A stretch of DNA of 64,000 nt from assembly GCA_022820805.1 (NCBI GenBank), contig JAJEEV010000030.1, positions 1 through 64,000 on the forward strand. Direction: 5' to 3'. Below, in pieces: positions 1 to 9,028 of this stretch. Source of the DNA: Acidimicrobiia bacterium. Lineage in GTDB: Bacteria; Actinomycetota; Acidimicrobiia; Acidimicrobiales; Aldehydirespiratoraceae. How positions within the stretch are numbered: position 1 is the first letter of the stretch; every line of letters starts with the position of its first letter. Below the pieces are notes generated by a model, which ran no database searches, had not been told where the DNA came from, and saw only the letters and a program-made list of their open reading frames with translations. A program made the position numbers and the translations under genes.

Positions 1-2
1 GC

Positions 3-1916
3 GGTCCCGGCGGCGCGCAGCGACGCCCGCCGCGGCGCAAGAGCCGCCGGCGCCGGGTGCGCGAGGAACTCCAGCCGATGGACATCCCGACCTACACACC
101 CCGGCACGCGGCCGTGCCGGACGGTGTGGTCGTGGTCGAGCGGGCCTCGGCCGCTCAGGACTTCGGCCCCAAGCTGAACCGCACCGCCGCCGACGTGGTC
201 CGCTTCCTGATGCAGCACGGCGAGATGGTCACCGCCACCCAGTCGCTGAGCGACGAGATGATGGAGCTCTTCGCGGCCGAGATCGGTGCCGAGATCCGCC
301 TCGTCGATCCGGGCGAGGAGCAGGAGGCCGAGCTGCGCAAGCTCCTCGGCATCGACGGCGACGTCGACGGCGAGAGTGATGAGGCGGATCTCCGGCCGCC
401 CGTCGTGACCGTCATGGGCCACGTGGATCACGGCAAGACGCTGCTTCTGGACCGGATCCGCGACGCCAACGTCGTCGACGGCGAGGCGGGCGGGATCACC
501 CAGCACATCGGTGCCTACCAGGTCGAGCGCAACGGCCGGACCGTCACGTTCATAGACACGCCCGGCCATGAGGCGTTCACGGCGATGAGGGCCCGGGGAG
601 CCAGCGCCACCGACATCGTGGTGCTGGTCGTGGCCGCCGACGACGGCGTCATGCCCCAGACGATCGAAGCCATCAACCACGCCAAGGCCGCCGACGTTCC
701 CATAGTCGTCGCGGTCAACAAGATCGACCGGCCCAACGCCGACACGCAGAGGACCGTGGCCGGCGTGGCCGAGCAGGGCCTGGTTCCCGAGGCCTGGGGC
801 GGGGAGACCATCTACTGCGAGATGTCGGCGCTGACCGGCCAGGGCATCGAGGAACTGCTGGACCAGATCCTGCTGGTGGCCGAGGTCGAGGAGCTGCGGG
901 CGTCTCCCGACGGCCGGGCTGGTGGCGTCGTGCTCGAATCGAACCTCGACATAGGGCGAGGCCCGGTGGCAACGGTGCTGGTGCAGCGGGGCACGCTGCA
1001 GGTGGGCGACCCGATGGTCGCGGGGGCGGCCTGGGGTCGCGTCCGCGCCCTGCTCGATGACCGGGGCCAGAACGTGAACGCGGCTCCGCCGTCGACTCCG
1101 GTCCAGGTTCTGGGCCTGTCGGAGGTCGCCGTCGCGGGCGACTCGTTCGCGGTGGCCCCCAACGAGAAGATCGCGGGACGGGTGGCCGACACCCGCGAGC
1201 ACTGGCAGAGGCTGTCCAGCCTGGGCCGTGAGGCTCACGCCCTCTCGGGCGGAGCCAAGCTCGAGGACCTCTTCACCCGGATCCAGCGGGGCGAGACCGC
1301 CACCCTCAACGCAATCGTGAAGGCCGACGTGAACGGCTCTCTCGAAGCCGTAACCGAGAGCCTGCGCAAGCTCGAGACGGGAGACGTGCGCATCGCCATC
1401 GTGCACCGCGGGGTGGGCGGCATCACCGAGAACGACATCCAGCTCGCCTCGGCCTCCAACGCCACCATCATCGGGTTCAACGTGCGGCCCGACCGCAAGG
1501 CCCGCGAGGCCGCCGACGCCGAGAACGTCGAGATCCGCACCTACGAGATCATCTACAAGCTCCTCGAGGACGTGTCGGCGGCGATGGTGGGGATGCTCGC
1601 CCCCGACATCGAGGAGGTCGTGACGGGCGAGGCCGAGGTCCGCCAGATCTTCCGCATTCCCCGCGTCGGCGCGGTGGCGGGCTGCTACGTGCAGAACGGC
1701 ACCATCACGAGGGGGTCCAAGGTGCGGTTCCTGCGCGACGGGGCGATCATCTGGAAGGGGACCGTCTCGTCGCTCAAGCGCTTCACCGACGACGTCCGCG
1801 AGGTCCAGTCCGGGTTCGAGTGCGGCATCGGGCTGAGCAACTTCCAGGATCTCAAGGCGGGCGACGTCATCGAGACCTTCACCGAGCGCGAGGTGGCCCG
1901 GACCCTGGAGGGGTGA
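3..1916 (+). CDS. infB: translation initiation factor IF-2 (5' partial)
   Basis: GTPase that places initiator tRNA on the 30S subunit and promotes subunit joining. The reading frame is open to the left edge, so the N-terminus lies outside the window; the first visible codons give the Gly/Pro/Arg-rich stretch typical of the IF-2 linker, and the GTG at 57 is therefore internal, not the start. G1 (GHVDHGKT) lies about 139 residues into the visible part, followed by G3 (DTPGHEAF) and G4 (NKID), then the beta-barrel domains and the C-terminal fMet-tRNA-binding domain. rbfA follows 28 nt downstream, the usual bacterial order. All diagnostic motifs are intact. Confidence 0.97.
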   Translation, partial: GPGGAQRRPPRRKSRRRRVREELQPMDIPTYTPRHAAVPDGVVVVERASAAQDFGPKLNRTAADVVRFLMQHGEMVTATQSLSDEMMELFAAEIGAEIRLVDPGEEQEAELRKLLGIDGDVDGESDEADLRPPVVTVMGHVDHGKTLLLDRIRDANVVDGEAGGITQHIGAYQVERNGRTVTFIDTPGHEAFTAMRARGASATDIVVLVVAADDGVMPQTIEAINHAKAADVPIVVAVNKIDRPNADTQRTVAGVAEQGLVPEAWGGETIYCEMSALTGQGIEELLDQILLVAEVEELRASPDGRAGGVVLESNLDIGRGPVATVLVQRGTLQVGDPMVAGAAWGRVRALLDDRGQNVNAAPPSTPVQVLGLSEVAVAGDSFAVAPNEKIAGRVADTREHWQRLSSLGREAHALSGGAKLEDLFTRIQRGETATLNAIVKADVNGSLEAVTESLRKLETGDVRIAIVHRGVGGITENDIQLASASNATIIGFNVRPDRKAREAADAENVEIRTYEIIYKLLEDVSAAMVGMLAPDIEEVVTGEAEVRQIFRIPRVGAVAGCYVQNGTITRGSKVRFLRDGAIIWKGTVSSLKRFTDDVREVQSGFECGIGLSNFQDLKAGDVIETFTEREVARTLEG

Positions 1917-1944
1917 GGATCCGGCACCGAGCCCGGGGCATCCG

Positions 1945-2385
1945 ATGACACGACGAGCGAAACGCTTCCAGCCCGACCATCGGGCCGGCCACCGCACCGC
2001 CCGGGTGGGCGAGCTCATCAGGCGCATCGTCGCCGAGTCCATGGAGGACCTCGACGACGACCGGCTGGCCATGGTGTCGGTGACGGGAGTCGACGTGGAC
2101 CGGGACCTGCACAGGGCGGTGGTGTGGTTCACGTCGCTGGGCGACACCGAGGAGGGCGACGTCGACATCGTCGAGGCGTTCGCGGAGCACGCCGGGGGGC
2201 TGCGGCGCGCCGTCGGGGATCAGGCCCGGCTGCGCCGCACGCCGGAGCTGGTGTTCCGCCCCGACGCCGTGCTGCGCTCGGCCGAGCGGATCGAGCGGCT
2301 GCTGGACTCCCACGGGCGGCGCGACGGGTCCCGGGATCCGGCAGGGCCCGGCGGCATGGACGGCGGCGCCGATCCAGAGGGCTGA
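1945..2385 (+). CDS. rbfA: 30S ribosome-binding factor RbfA
   Basis: Small KH-fold factor for late 30S maturation and 16S 5'-end processing. The 146-residue length fits the family, as do the basic N-terminus, the region around VGELIRRIVAE and the HAGGLRRAVGDQARLRRTPE segment where the RxxL/P..F core lies. A Gly/Asp-rich tail (last ~25 residues) looks lineage-specific. It sits between infB and truB and its stop is one base before the truB ATG, so the two are almost certainly co-translated. Confidence 0.94.
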   Translation: MTRRAKRFQPDHRAGHRTARVGELIRRIVAESMEDLDDDRLAMVSVTGVDVDRDLHRAVVWFTSLGDTEEGDVDIVEAFAEHAGGLRRAVGDQARLRRTPELVFRPDAVLRSAERIERLLDSHGRRDGSRDPAGPGGMDGGADPEG

Positions 2386-2386
2386 G

Positions 2387-3250
2387 ATGCCCGACGGCAT
2401 AGCGGTCATAGACAAGCCGGCCGGGTGGACCAGCCACGACGTGGTGGCCAGGGCGCGGGGGGTGCTCGGCACCCGCAAGGTCGGCCACAGCGGCACTCTC
2501 GACCCCGACGCCACCGGAGTCCTGGTGCTCGGCATCGGCCGGGCCACCCGCCTGCTGCGCTACCTGACCGAGCTCCCGAAGAGCTACGAGGGCGAGATCG
2601 TTCTGGGGATCGAGACCGACACCCTCGACTCGTCGGGACAGGTGACGGCTCGCCACGAGATGGCCGGCGTGACCGGGGCGCGGGCGCGCCGGGCGGCCGC
2701 GTCGCTGACCGGCGACATCCTCCAGGTGCCGCCCATGGTGTCGGCCGTGAAGGTCGGGGGACGAAGGCTGCACCAGCTGGCCCGGGAGGGGATCGAGGTG
2801 GAGCGCGAGGCCCGTCCCGTCACCGTCCACCGCTTCGAGGTCGCACCGGTTCCCGGCTGCGAGGGGGTGCTGCGGGCCGTCGTCGACTGCTCGTCGGGCA
2901 CCTACGTGCGGGTGCTGGCCGCCGACTTGGGCCGGGCGCTGGGAGGCGGCGCCCACCTGCGAGGCCTTCGTCGCACGGCCGTGGGCAGCTTCGGGCTGGC
3001 GGAGGCCCGCCCGGTGGAGTCGCCCGAGATCCTGCCCATGTCGAGGGCGGTCGAGCACCTGGACGGGATGCGAGTGGGCCTGGAGGTGGCCGCCGAGGTG
3101 GCCCACGGCCGTGTGCTGGCTCTCGACCGCCTGGGTGCCACGGGTGCCGGCCCCTGGGCGGTGCACGATTCCGAGGGCGGGCTGCTGGCCGTCTACGAGC
3201 GGTTCCGTACGGGCGCCAAGCCGGCCGTGGTCATCGCGGCGCAGGTGTGA
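2387..3250 (+). CDS. truB: tRNA pseudouridine(55) synthase TruB
   Basis: Isomerises U55 in the T-loop of tRNAs. The 287-residue protein has the TruB signature GHSGTLDPDATG with the catalytic Asp at residue 39, an early K-P-x-G-x-TS motif (residues 10-16) and the later CSSGTYVR motif of the active site. Length and motif order match bacterial TruB. The start is one base after the rbfA stop, giving an infB-rbfA-truB operon that continues with ribF, a common arrangement. Confidence 0.96.
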   Translation: MPDGIAVIDKPAGWTSHDVVARARGVLGTRKVGHSGTLDPDATGVLVLGIGRATRLLRYLTELPKSYEGEIVLGIETDTLDSSGQVTARHEMAGVTGARARRAAASLTGDILQVPPMVSAVKVGGRRLHQLAREGIEVEREARPVTVHRFEVAPVPGCEGVLRAVVDCSSGTYVRVLAADLGRALGGGAHLRGLRRTAVGSFGLAEARPVESPEILPMSRAVEHLDGMRVGLEVAAEVAHGRVLALDRLGATGAGPWAVHDSEGGLLAVYERFRTGAKPAVVIAAQV

Positions 3251-3329
3251 GGTAGGGGACTGGCCTCGGTAGCCTCACAACGCCGGATCAGCGCCCGGAG
3301 CACACTCACTATCCGCGCTGGAGGCATCT

Positions 3330-4277
3330 GTGGAACTGCTGCACGATCGGCGCGACCAACTTCCCGACACGGTGTCGGTGGCGGCCGCGGTCGGCGTGTT
3401 CGACGGCGTGCACCTCGGCCATCAGGCCGTGCTGCACCAGGTCCGGGAGACCGCGGAACGGCTCGGGGTGGCGTCGGCTGTGGTCACCTTCGACACCCAC
3501 CCCGCCTACGTGGTCCGTCCCGAGAACGCGCCCAAGCTGCTCACCACCCTCGATCAGAAGCTCGAGCTGCTCGAGGCCCAGGGACTCGACTACGGCTACG
3601 TGATCCAGTTCGACGAGGCCCGGGCGGGCACCCGGCCCGAGGAGTTCGTGGAGCAGGTCTTCCTCGACGCCCTCAACGCCAGGGCCGTGGTGGTGGGGGA
3701 GGACTTCCACTTCGGCAAGGGACGTACCGGCAACGTCGCCGAGCTCCAGCGCCTGGGCCGGGAGTGGGACTTCGAGGTGGTTCCCCTGGAGCTCATCCGC
3801 CACCGTGAGGAAGCCCGCGAGCCGGTGTCGTCCACCACGGTGCGCCGGGCCCTCGCCGGAGGCGACGTGGCTCGGGCCGCAAGGATGCTCGGCCGCTGCT
3901 ACGAGGTGCGGGGCACCGTGGTCCCCGGCGACCGGCGAGGGGTGACGGTCGGGTTCCCCACCGCCAACGTGCCGGTTCCGAAGTTCATGGCCTGGCCGGC
4001 CGACGCCGTGTACGCCGGATGGTGCACGCTGCCCGACGGCAGCCGGCGGGGCTGCGCCATCAACATCGGTCGTCGCCCCACCTTCTACGAGCACGCCGAG
4101 CAGTCGCTGCTGGAGGTCCACGTCATCGACTTCGACGGCGACCTGTACGGATGCGAGGTGCGAGTGGAGTTCGTCGACTTCCTGCGGAGCGAGCGCAAGT
4201 TCGAGGGGCTGGAACAGCTATCCGAGCAGCTTGCGGTCGACGTGGCCGACGCGCGGAGCCGGCTCGGCCTGGCGTGA
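3330..4277 (+). CDS. ribF: bifunctional riboflavin kinase / FAD synthetase
   Basis: Makes FMN from riboflavin and then FAD. The 315-residue protein has the nucleotidyltransferase motif GVFDGVHLGHQ near residues 22-32 (FAD synthetase half) and, after about residue 185, the riboflavin-kinase domain with GDRRGVTVGFPTANV containing the PTAN motif. GTG start, with a GGAG about 7 nt upstream. About 80 nt separate it from truB. Its stop overlaps the GTG of ribA as GTGA, so the two flavin genes are translationally coupled. Confidence 0.95.
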   Translation: MELLHDRRDQLPDTVSVAAAVGVFDGVHLGHQAVLHQVRETAERLGVASAVVTFDTHPAYVVRPENAPKLLTTLDQKLELLEAQGLDYGYVIQFDEARAGTRPEEFVEQVFLDALNARAVVVGEDFHFGKGRTGNVAELQRLGREWDFEVVPLELIRHREEAREPVSSTTVRRALAGGDVARAARMLGRCYEVRGTVVPGDRRGVTVGFPTANVPVPKFMAWPADAVYAGWCTLPDGSRRGCAINIGRRPTFYEHAEQSLLEVHVIDFDGDLYGCEVRVEFVDFLRSERKFEGLEQLSEQLAVDVADARSRLGLA

Positions 4278-4903
4278 CCGACCCGGTCGCACCGGGGGCG
4301 CCCCGCCCGGCGTCCGAGGTGGAGCACTTCGCCGAGGCGCTGGTGCCCACTCCCCACGGGGAGTTCCTGGCCCACGTGTACATAGCCGACGGTGGCCAGC
4401 AGCACATCGCCTGCGTGATGGGCGATGTGGAGGACCCTCCGCCGCCGCTGGTGCGGGTCCACTCCGAGTGCCTGACCGGCGACGTGCTGCAGTCGTTGCG
4501 CTGCGACTGCGGGGCGCAGCTCGACCACGCGCTGGCCTCCATCGCGGCCGAGAAGCGGGGCGTCCTGCTGTACATGCGGGGCCACGAGGGCCGCGGCATC
4601 GGGATCGGGCACAAGATCAGGGCCTACGCCCTCCAGGAGCACGGCCTCGACACCGTGGAGGCCAACGCGGCCCAGGGCCTGCCGGTCGACGGCCGCGTCT
4701 ATGACGCCGCGGCCGCGATCCTGGCCGACCTCGGCCTGCGCGGGGTGAGGCTGCTGACCAACAACCCGGCCAAGTGCGAGGGCCTGTCCAGCTGCGGGAT
4801 CGATGTGGTGGAGCGGGTTCCCATCGAGATCGGCGCCCGGCCCGAGAACCTCCGCTACCTGGAGACCAAGCGGTCCAAGCTGGGACACTCCCTGAGCGAC
4901 TGA
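4274..4903 (+). CDS. ribA: GTP cyclohydrolase II (stand-alone RibA)
   Basis: First committed step of riboflavin synthesis, opening GTP to the diaminopyrimidine. I place the start at the GTG overlapping the ribF stop (GTGA), giving 209 residues, the size of stand-alone RibA; the frame is open further upstream but that overlaps ribF. Visible are the three zinc ligands in CLTGDVLQSLRCDC, the catalytic stretch HEGRGIGIGHKI, and LTNNPAK near the C-terminus. There is no DHBP synthase (RibB) domain, unlike the common actinobacterial RibBA fusion. RibB, RibD and RibH are not in the window. Confidence 0.93.
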   Translation: MTDPVAPGAPRPASEVEHFAEALVPTPHGEFLAHVYIADGGQQHIACVMGDVEDPPPPLVRVHSECLTGDVLQSLRCDCGAQLDHALASIAAEKRGVLLYMRGHEGRGIGIGHKIRAYALQEHGLDTVEANAAQGLPVDGRVYDAAAAILADLGLRGVRLLTNNPAKCEGLSSCGIDVVERVPIEIGARPENLRYLETKRSKLGHSLSD

Positions 4904-4912
4904 CGACCGCGG

Positions 4913-7453
4913 TCAGCGGTTGAGCACAGCAGCCGACAGCCGGTCGGACTCGCGGGTCCGCAGCGCGACGTTGATGTCGAGTCGCTCCAGGTGCTGGGCG
5001 ACCTGCTTGGCCCCCTGGGGCACCGGGTGGGCGGCCACGAAGTCGTGGACCTGCCCGGCCAGCTCGGTCCGGTCGAGCGCGGTGACTCCCCCGAGCATCC
5101 GCGACAGCGAGTTGCTGGGGAAGGTGGCCACCACGTCGTCCCAGCGGCTGGTGAGGAAGTGCCACGCCTGCGGCCCGGCGTTGCGGTTGGAGAGGGCGCG
5201 GCGGATCAGGTAGGGGCCGTCCTGAGTGCGCACGGAGCCGTCGAGGGTGCCTTCCAGGATGGTGCGGACCAGCTCGGTGTCGGGGAAGTCGGCCAGCGCC
5301 GCCAGGTGGCGTTGCTCGGTCTGGGGGTCTGTCGCCGTCTCGTAGCGTCTCCGGATGCGGGCGAAGTCCTCGGCACCTCCGTGGGCTGCCACCACCGCCA
5401 GGGCCGCTGCGGCCAGTGTGGGATCCCGATGGTCGAGCCTGGCCCGGCATGCCGCGATCGTGGCCGGATGGTCGGCTATCGCACCTCTCAGCCTCACCAG
5501 CGTCGCTCGCAGCTCGCCGGTGCGCTCGTCCTCGTCGCCGGCGGGCGGGGGATCGAGTCCGAGGTCCGCGGCGGTCGCGTCGGATGCGGCTGCGACGAGT
5601 TCGCAGAAGCGTTGGGCCGCGCCGCCGTCCAGCAGCCGGCGGAGGTGGGCCAGGCTGCCCGCGATGGCCTGCCACACGGTGAGGTCGCGCTCGGAGGTGA
5701 ATCCCCCCAGCACGAGGTCGACGAATGCTGCCGCGTCGAGCCGGCCCGAGACGGTGGCGGCCCAGGCGTCGTCGACGAGGCCGTGGCGTTCGTCCGCGGT
5801 GCGGTCGCCCGGCCCTGTGCCGGCCACGGTGGCGAGGGTCTCAGCGTCGGGGTCGTCGCGGTAGAAGCCGGAGGCGCCGCTGTTGAGGGTCACTGCCTGC
5901 CCAGCCGCCACCGTCAGGGTTCGCCGGGGCTGGTCCAGCAGCAGGCGCAGCTCGTGCAGGTTGCCGCCGGGCTGGCTCAGCCGCAGCCGCAGCGGGACGG
6001 CCCAGCTCCGCTGCTGGGCCCGGTGGGGATCGAGGGTGAAGTGGCGCTGGGACAGCTCCAGGCCGTGCTCGCCGGCGACGGCGCTGACCGCCGGGTAGCC
6101 GCCCTGGTAGATCCAGCCGCCCATGATCTGTCCCACCGGCTGGCCCGAGGCCTCGGCCAGGGCGTTCCAGAGGTCCTCGGTGACCGTGTTGCCGTAGGCG
6201 TGGCGCCGCAGGTACAGGCGCACGCCGGCTCGGAACGTCTCGGCCCCCAGGTACTGCTCCAGCATGCGGACCAGGGCCGCCCCCTTCTCGTAGGTGATCA
6301 CATCGAACATGTCCTCGGCCTCGGCCGGGGAGTGCACCGGGTACTCCACTGCCCGGGTGGTGCCGAGGGCGTCGGTGGACAGCGCCGAGGCCCGGCTGCG
6401 GCAGAACGTCGACCACACCTGCCAGTCGGGCCGGTAGGCGTCGCTGCAGGCCGTCTCCATGAAGGTGGCGAAGGCCTCGTTGAGCCAGATCCCCTCCCAC
6501 CAGGCCATGGTCACCAGGTCCCCGAACCACATGTGGGCCAGCTCGTGGTTGATCACGTCGGCCACCCGCTGGAGTTCGGGTTGGCTGGCGGCGGTCTCGT
6601 CGACCAGCAGCAGGACCTCCCGGAAGGTCACGCAGCCGAGGTTCTCCATGGCGCCGAACGCGAAGTCCGGTATGGCCACGAGGTCGAGCTTGTCAGAGGG
6701 GTAGGGCAGGCCGTAGTAGGCCGAGAACCACTCCAGGGCGTGGGCCGCGACGTCGAGCGCGAACCCGGTCTGGTCGCCCCGGCCGGGCCGGTGGACCACC
6801 CGCACCGGCACCCCGCCGCAGTCGACCGGGTCGGTGACCTCCAGCGGTCCGACCACGAAGGCCACTAGGTAGGTCGACATCGGCATGGTGGTTGCGAATG
6901 TGACCCGCACCCGGCCGTCCTCCAGCGGCTCGCGACCGGTCTCTGCCGTGTTGGACACCGCCAGCAGGCCGTCGGCCACCACCAGCGTGGTGGCGAAGGA
7001 GGCCTTGAGCGCCGGTTCGTCGAAGCAGGGGAAGGCCCGCCTGGCGTCGGTGGACTCGAACTGGGTAGTGGCGATGGTGTGGGTCGCTCCGGTGTCATCG
7101 GTGTAGGTGGAGCGGTAGAAGCCGTGCAGTTGGTCGTTGAGCACCCCGGTGAAGGCGATGTCGAGCCGGGCCGGGCCCGGCTCGAAGCCTCCGGCTCCGT
7201 CTGGCACCGACAGCGCCAGGCGCTCCGACTCCTCGTCGAGGTCGAAGTCGAGTTCGACAGGCTCGCCTCCAGGGACGGTGATCTGGGCGCTTGCGACGTC
7301 CAGCTCCGCCGCGTTCAGCACGATCGTGTCCCGCGGCTCCGTGACCTCGATGTCGATGCCGACCCGGCCCGTGAAGGCCGCGGCCTCGAGGTCGGGTTCC
7401 AGCTCGATGTCGTAGTGCCGGGGAACGACGCCGCCGGGCAGTCTCGGACTCAC
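4913..7453 (-). CDS. pepN: aminopeptidase N (M1 family)
   Basis: Cytosolic zinc metallo-aminopeptidase removing N-terminal residues from peptides. The 846-residue length is typical of actinobacterial PepN. The exopeptidase motif GAMEN lies near residue 264, the zinc motif HELAHMWFGD near residue 300, and the third ligand Glu in NEAFATFME about 19 residues later. A C-terminal ERAP1-like helical domain follows. GTG start; a TACCGT -10-like box ends 6 nt before it, suggesting a leaderless transcript. Convergent with ribA, with only 9 nt between stops. Confidence 0.95.
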   Translation of the reverse strand: MSPRLPGGVVPRHYDIELEPDLEAAAFTGRVGIDIEVTEPRDTIVLNAAELDVASAQITVPGGEPVELDFDLDEESERLALSVPDGAGGFEPGPARLDIAFTGVLNDQLHGFYRSTYTDDTGATHTIATTQFESTDARRAFPCFDEPALKASFATTLVVADGLLAVSNTAETGREPLEDGRVRVTFATTMPMSTYLVAFVVGPLEVTDPVDCGGVPVRVVHRPGRGDQTGFALDVAAHALEWFSAYYGLPYPSDKLDLVAIPDFAFGAMENLGCVTFREVLLLVDETAASQPELQRVADVINHELAHMWFGDLVTMAWWEGIWLNEAFATFMETACSDAYRPDWQVWSTFCRSRASALSTDALGTTRAVEYPVHSPAEAEDMFDVITYEKGAALVRMLEQYLGAETFRAGVRLYLRRHAYGNTVTEDLWNALAEASGQPVGQIMGGWIYQGGYPAVSAVAGEHGLELSQRHFTLDPHRAQQRSWAVPLRLRLSQPGGNLHELRLLLDQPRRTLTVAAGQAVTLNSGASGFYRDDPDAETLATVAGTGPGDRTADERHGLVDDAWAATVSGRLDAAAFVDLVLGGFTSERDLTVWQAIAGSLAHLRRLLDGGAAQRFCELVAAASDATAADLGLDPPPAGDEDERTGELRATLVRLRGAIADHPATIAACRARLDHRDPTLAAAALAVVAAHGGAEDFARIRRRYETATDPQTEQRHLAALADFPDTELVRTILEGTLDGSVRTQDGPYLIRRALSNRNAGPQAWHFLTSRWDDVVATFPSNSLSRMLGGVTALDRTELAGQVHDFVAAHPVPQGAKQVAQHLERLDINVALRTRESDRLSAAVLNR

Positions 7454-7459
7454 GGCCCG

Positions 7460-7465
7460 ACGGTA
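7460..7465 (-). promoter_or_regulatory. leaderless -10 box of pepN
   Basis: TACCGT on the minus strand, ending 6 nt before the GTG of the aminopeptidase gene. The same TAnnnT-to-start spacing recurs before at least seven other genes here, which supports a functional leaderless promoter. No clear -35. Confidence 0.45.
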
Positions 7466-7483
7466 CCCGTGATGATGCTGTTG

Positions 7484-8938
7484 TCAGCCGTCGACGACCC
7501 GGTAGCGGTGGTTCAGGGGCCAGTACCGCCGGTCCGTCAGGTCCTCGCGCATCCGCTGCGCGACCTTCTCGGCCTCGTCGAGCAGGGCGGCCTCGTCGAC
7601 GGTGAGGACGCGGCCGCCGTCCACCACCAGCGAGCCGTTCACCAGCACGCTCTTGACGTCGGTCCCGGCCGCGTACCTCACGATCGATCCGACCGGGTTG
7701 TGCCGGGGCGAGAGTCGCGGGTTCTCGCCGTCGATCACGGCCAGGTCGGCGGCCTTGCCGACCTCGAGCGAACCGATCTCGTGGTCCCACAGCAGCGCCC
7801 GGGCCCCGTCGATGGTGGCCATGTCGAAGGCGTCCTCGGTGGTGAAGCCCACGGGGTCGTACAGCGGGATGCCCGCGGCCTGGCCGTGCATCATGTAGGC
7901 GATCCTGGCCACGGCCAGGATGTCGTTGATGACCGTGTCGCATCCGAGGCCGACGGTGACGCCGGCGGCCCGCATCCCCACCACGTCGGTGACGGCCGAC
8001 ACGATGTCGGTGCACACCACCGGTGCATGGGTGAGCATCGCGCCCGACTGGGCCATCATCTGCGCCTCGCGGGCGGTGGTGAGCATGGCATGGATGGCCA
8101 GGAAGCGCGGTCCGAGCACGCCGAGGTGGCTGAGGTGTTCGAGTGGCCGCCGCCCGAACAGCGAGACCGACAGCTCGATCTCCTCGCGGTCGCGGTTGAT
8201 GTGGGTCATCATCGCGGTGTCGTGGCGCTCCGCCAGGTCCCGGGCCGCACCGAACATCTCGTCGCTGACCGAACCGACGCTCGGTGCATGGATGTAGGGA
8301 CGCACCCGGCCCGCGCCCCGGGCCGCCCAGCGGGTGCAGAAGTCGTCGATGTGGGCGATGTTGTCGGCCCGCACGGCCGGGTCGTCGCGGTACTCCGAGC
8401 GTCCCTCGATCTGCTCGTAGTTGCTGGCGAGGCGGGAGGTGCGGTCGCGCTGCCCCACCGCCAGGGCGCAGCGGATGCCCATCTCCAGCGCGGTCTCTCC
8501 CACGGCATCCTCGTGGTCGGGCGTGCAGGTGGTGTCGGTGGTGGTGGTGACGCCGGCTCGGAGCAGGTTGGCCATGGTGACCCGTGTGCTGGTCCTGATC
8601 CCGTCGTCGCCGAGCACGTCCTCGGCCGGGATGTAGATCCGGGTGATGTTGGGAAGATCCTCGAAGGCCATGCCCCGAACCAGCGCCTGGGCCATGTGGT
8701 TGTGGGTGTCGATCAGCCCCGGGATCACCAGGTCTCGCGGTCCTCCCAGGCGCCGGCTCGCCGGGTAGGCCGCCTCGACCTCGGTCCTCGGTCCCACCGC
8801 GACGATCCGCGAGCCCGCGACGGCCACCGCGCCGTCGAGGAACACCCTGCGCTCGGGGTCGGCGGTGATCACCGTGCCGGTAGCCACGAAGTCAGCGGCC
8901 CCGGTTCGGCCGTGGTGGACGTCAGCGGCTTCTGTCAT
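7484..8938 (-). CDS. SsnA/AtzB-type amidohydrolase
   Basis: Metal-dependent hydrolase of the cytosine deaminase/chlorohydrolase branch of the amidohydrolase superfamily, acting on a small (probably heterocyclic) amine or amide; the substrate cannot be read from sequence. The metal motif is in PGLIDTHNHMAQ, a second His is in MMTHINRDREE, later HAPVV, and the metal-ligand Asp in GLGCDTVIND. The ATG at 8938 is preferred to the GTG at 8944 because the AAGGAG ribosome-binding site sits 5 nt upstream of the ATG and overlaps the GTG; 484 residues. It lies downstream of an orphan solute-binding lipoprotein gene on the same strand, so the two may serve uptake and hydrolysis of the same compound. Confidence 0.85.
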   Translation of the reverse strand: MTEAADVHHGRTGAADFVATGTVITADPERRVFLDGAVAVAGSRIVAVGPRTEVEAAYPASRRLGGPRDLVIPGLIDTHNHMAQALVRGMAFEDLPNITRIYIPAEDVLGDDGIRTSTRVTMANLLRAGVTTTTDTTCTPDHEDAVGETALEMGIRCALAVGQRDRTSRLASNYEQIEGRSEYRDDPAVRADNIAHIDDFCTRWAARGAGRVRPYIHAPSVGSVSDEMFGAARDLAERHDTAMMTHINRDREEIELSVSLFGRRPLEHLSHLGVLGPRFLAIHAMLTTAREAQMMAQSGAMLTHAPVVCTDIVSAVTDVVGMRAAGVTVGLGCDTVINDILAVARIAYMMHGQAAGIPLYDPVGFTTEDAFDMATIDGARALLWDHEIGSLEVGKAADLAVIDGENPRLSPRHNPVGSIVRYAAGTDVKSVLVNGSLVVDGGRVLTVDEAALLDEAEKVAQRMREDLTDRRYWPLNHRYRVVDG

Positions 8939-8985
8939 TCGCACTCCTTGCAGTGGCGCGCTGCGTATGGGCGAGGGTAGGGCCG

Positions 8986-9021
8986 ACGGCGGCCTCCCGG
9001 CTGACCGGGAGGCTCCGCCGT
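8986..9021 (-). terminator. hairpin after the binding-protein gene
   Basis: Strong hairpin: 9-bp stem (GCCTCCCGG at 8992-9000 with its complement at 9005-9013, loop CTGA) extended by ACGGCG/CGCCGT outside a small bulge. It lies just after the stop of the minus-strand lipoprotein gene and before the amidohydrolase. No U tract, so it may act as an attenuator or 3'-end stabiliser, leaving more of the binding protein than of the enzyme. Confidence 0.55.
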
Positions 9022-9028
9022 GTCAGCT

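Noticed and set aside
4901-4918. GACCGCGGTC palindrome between ribA and pepN as a bidirectional terminator
   Set aside because: Only a 10-bp palindrome with no loop space or U tracts; too weak to call.
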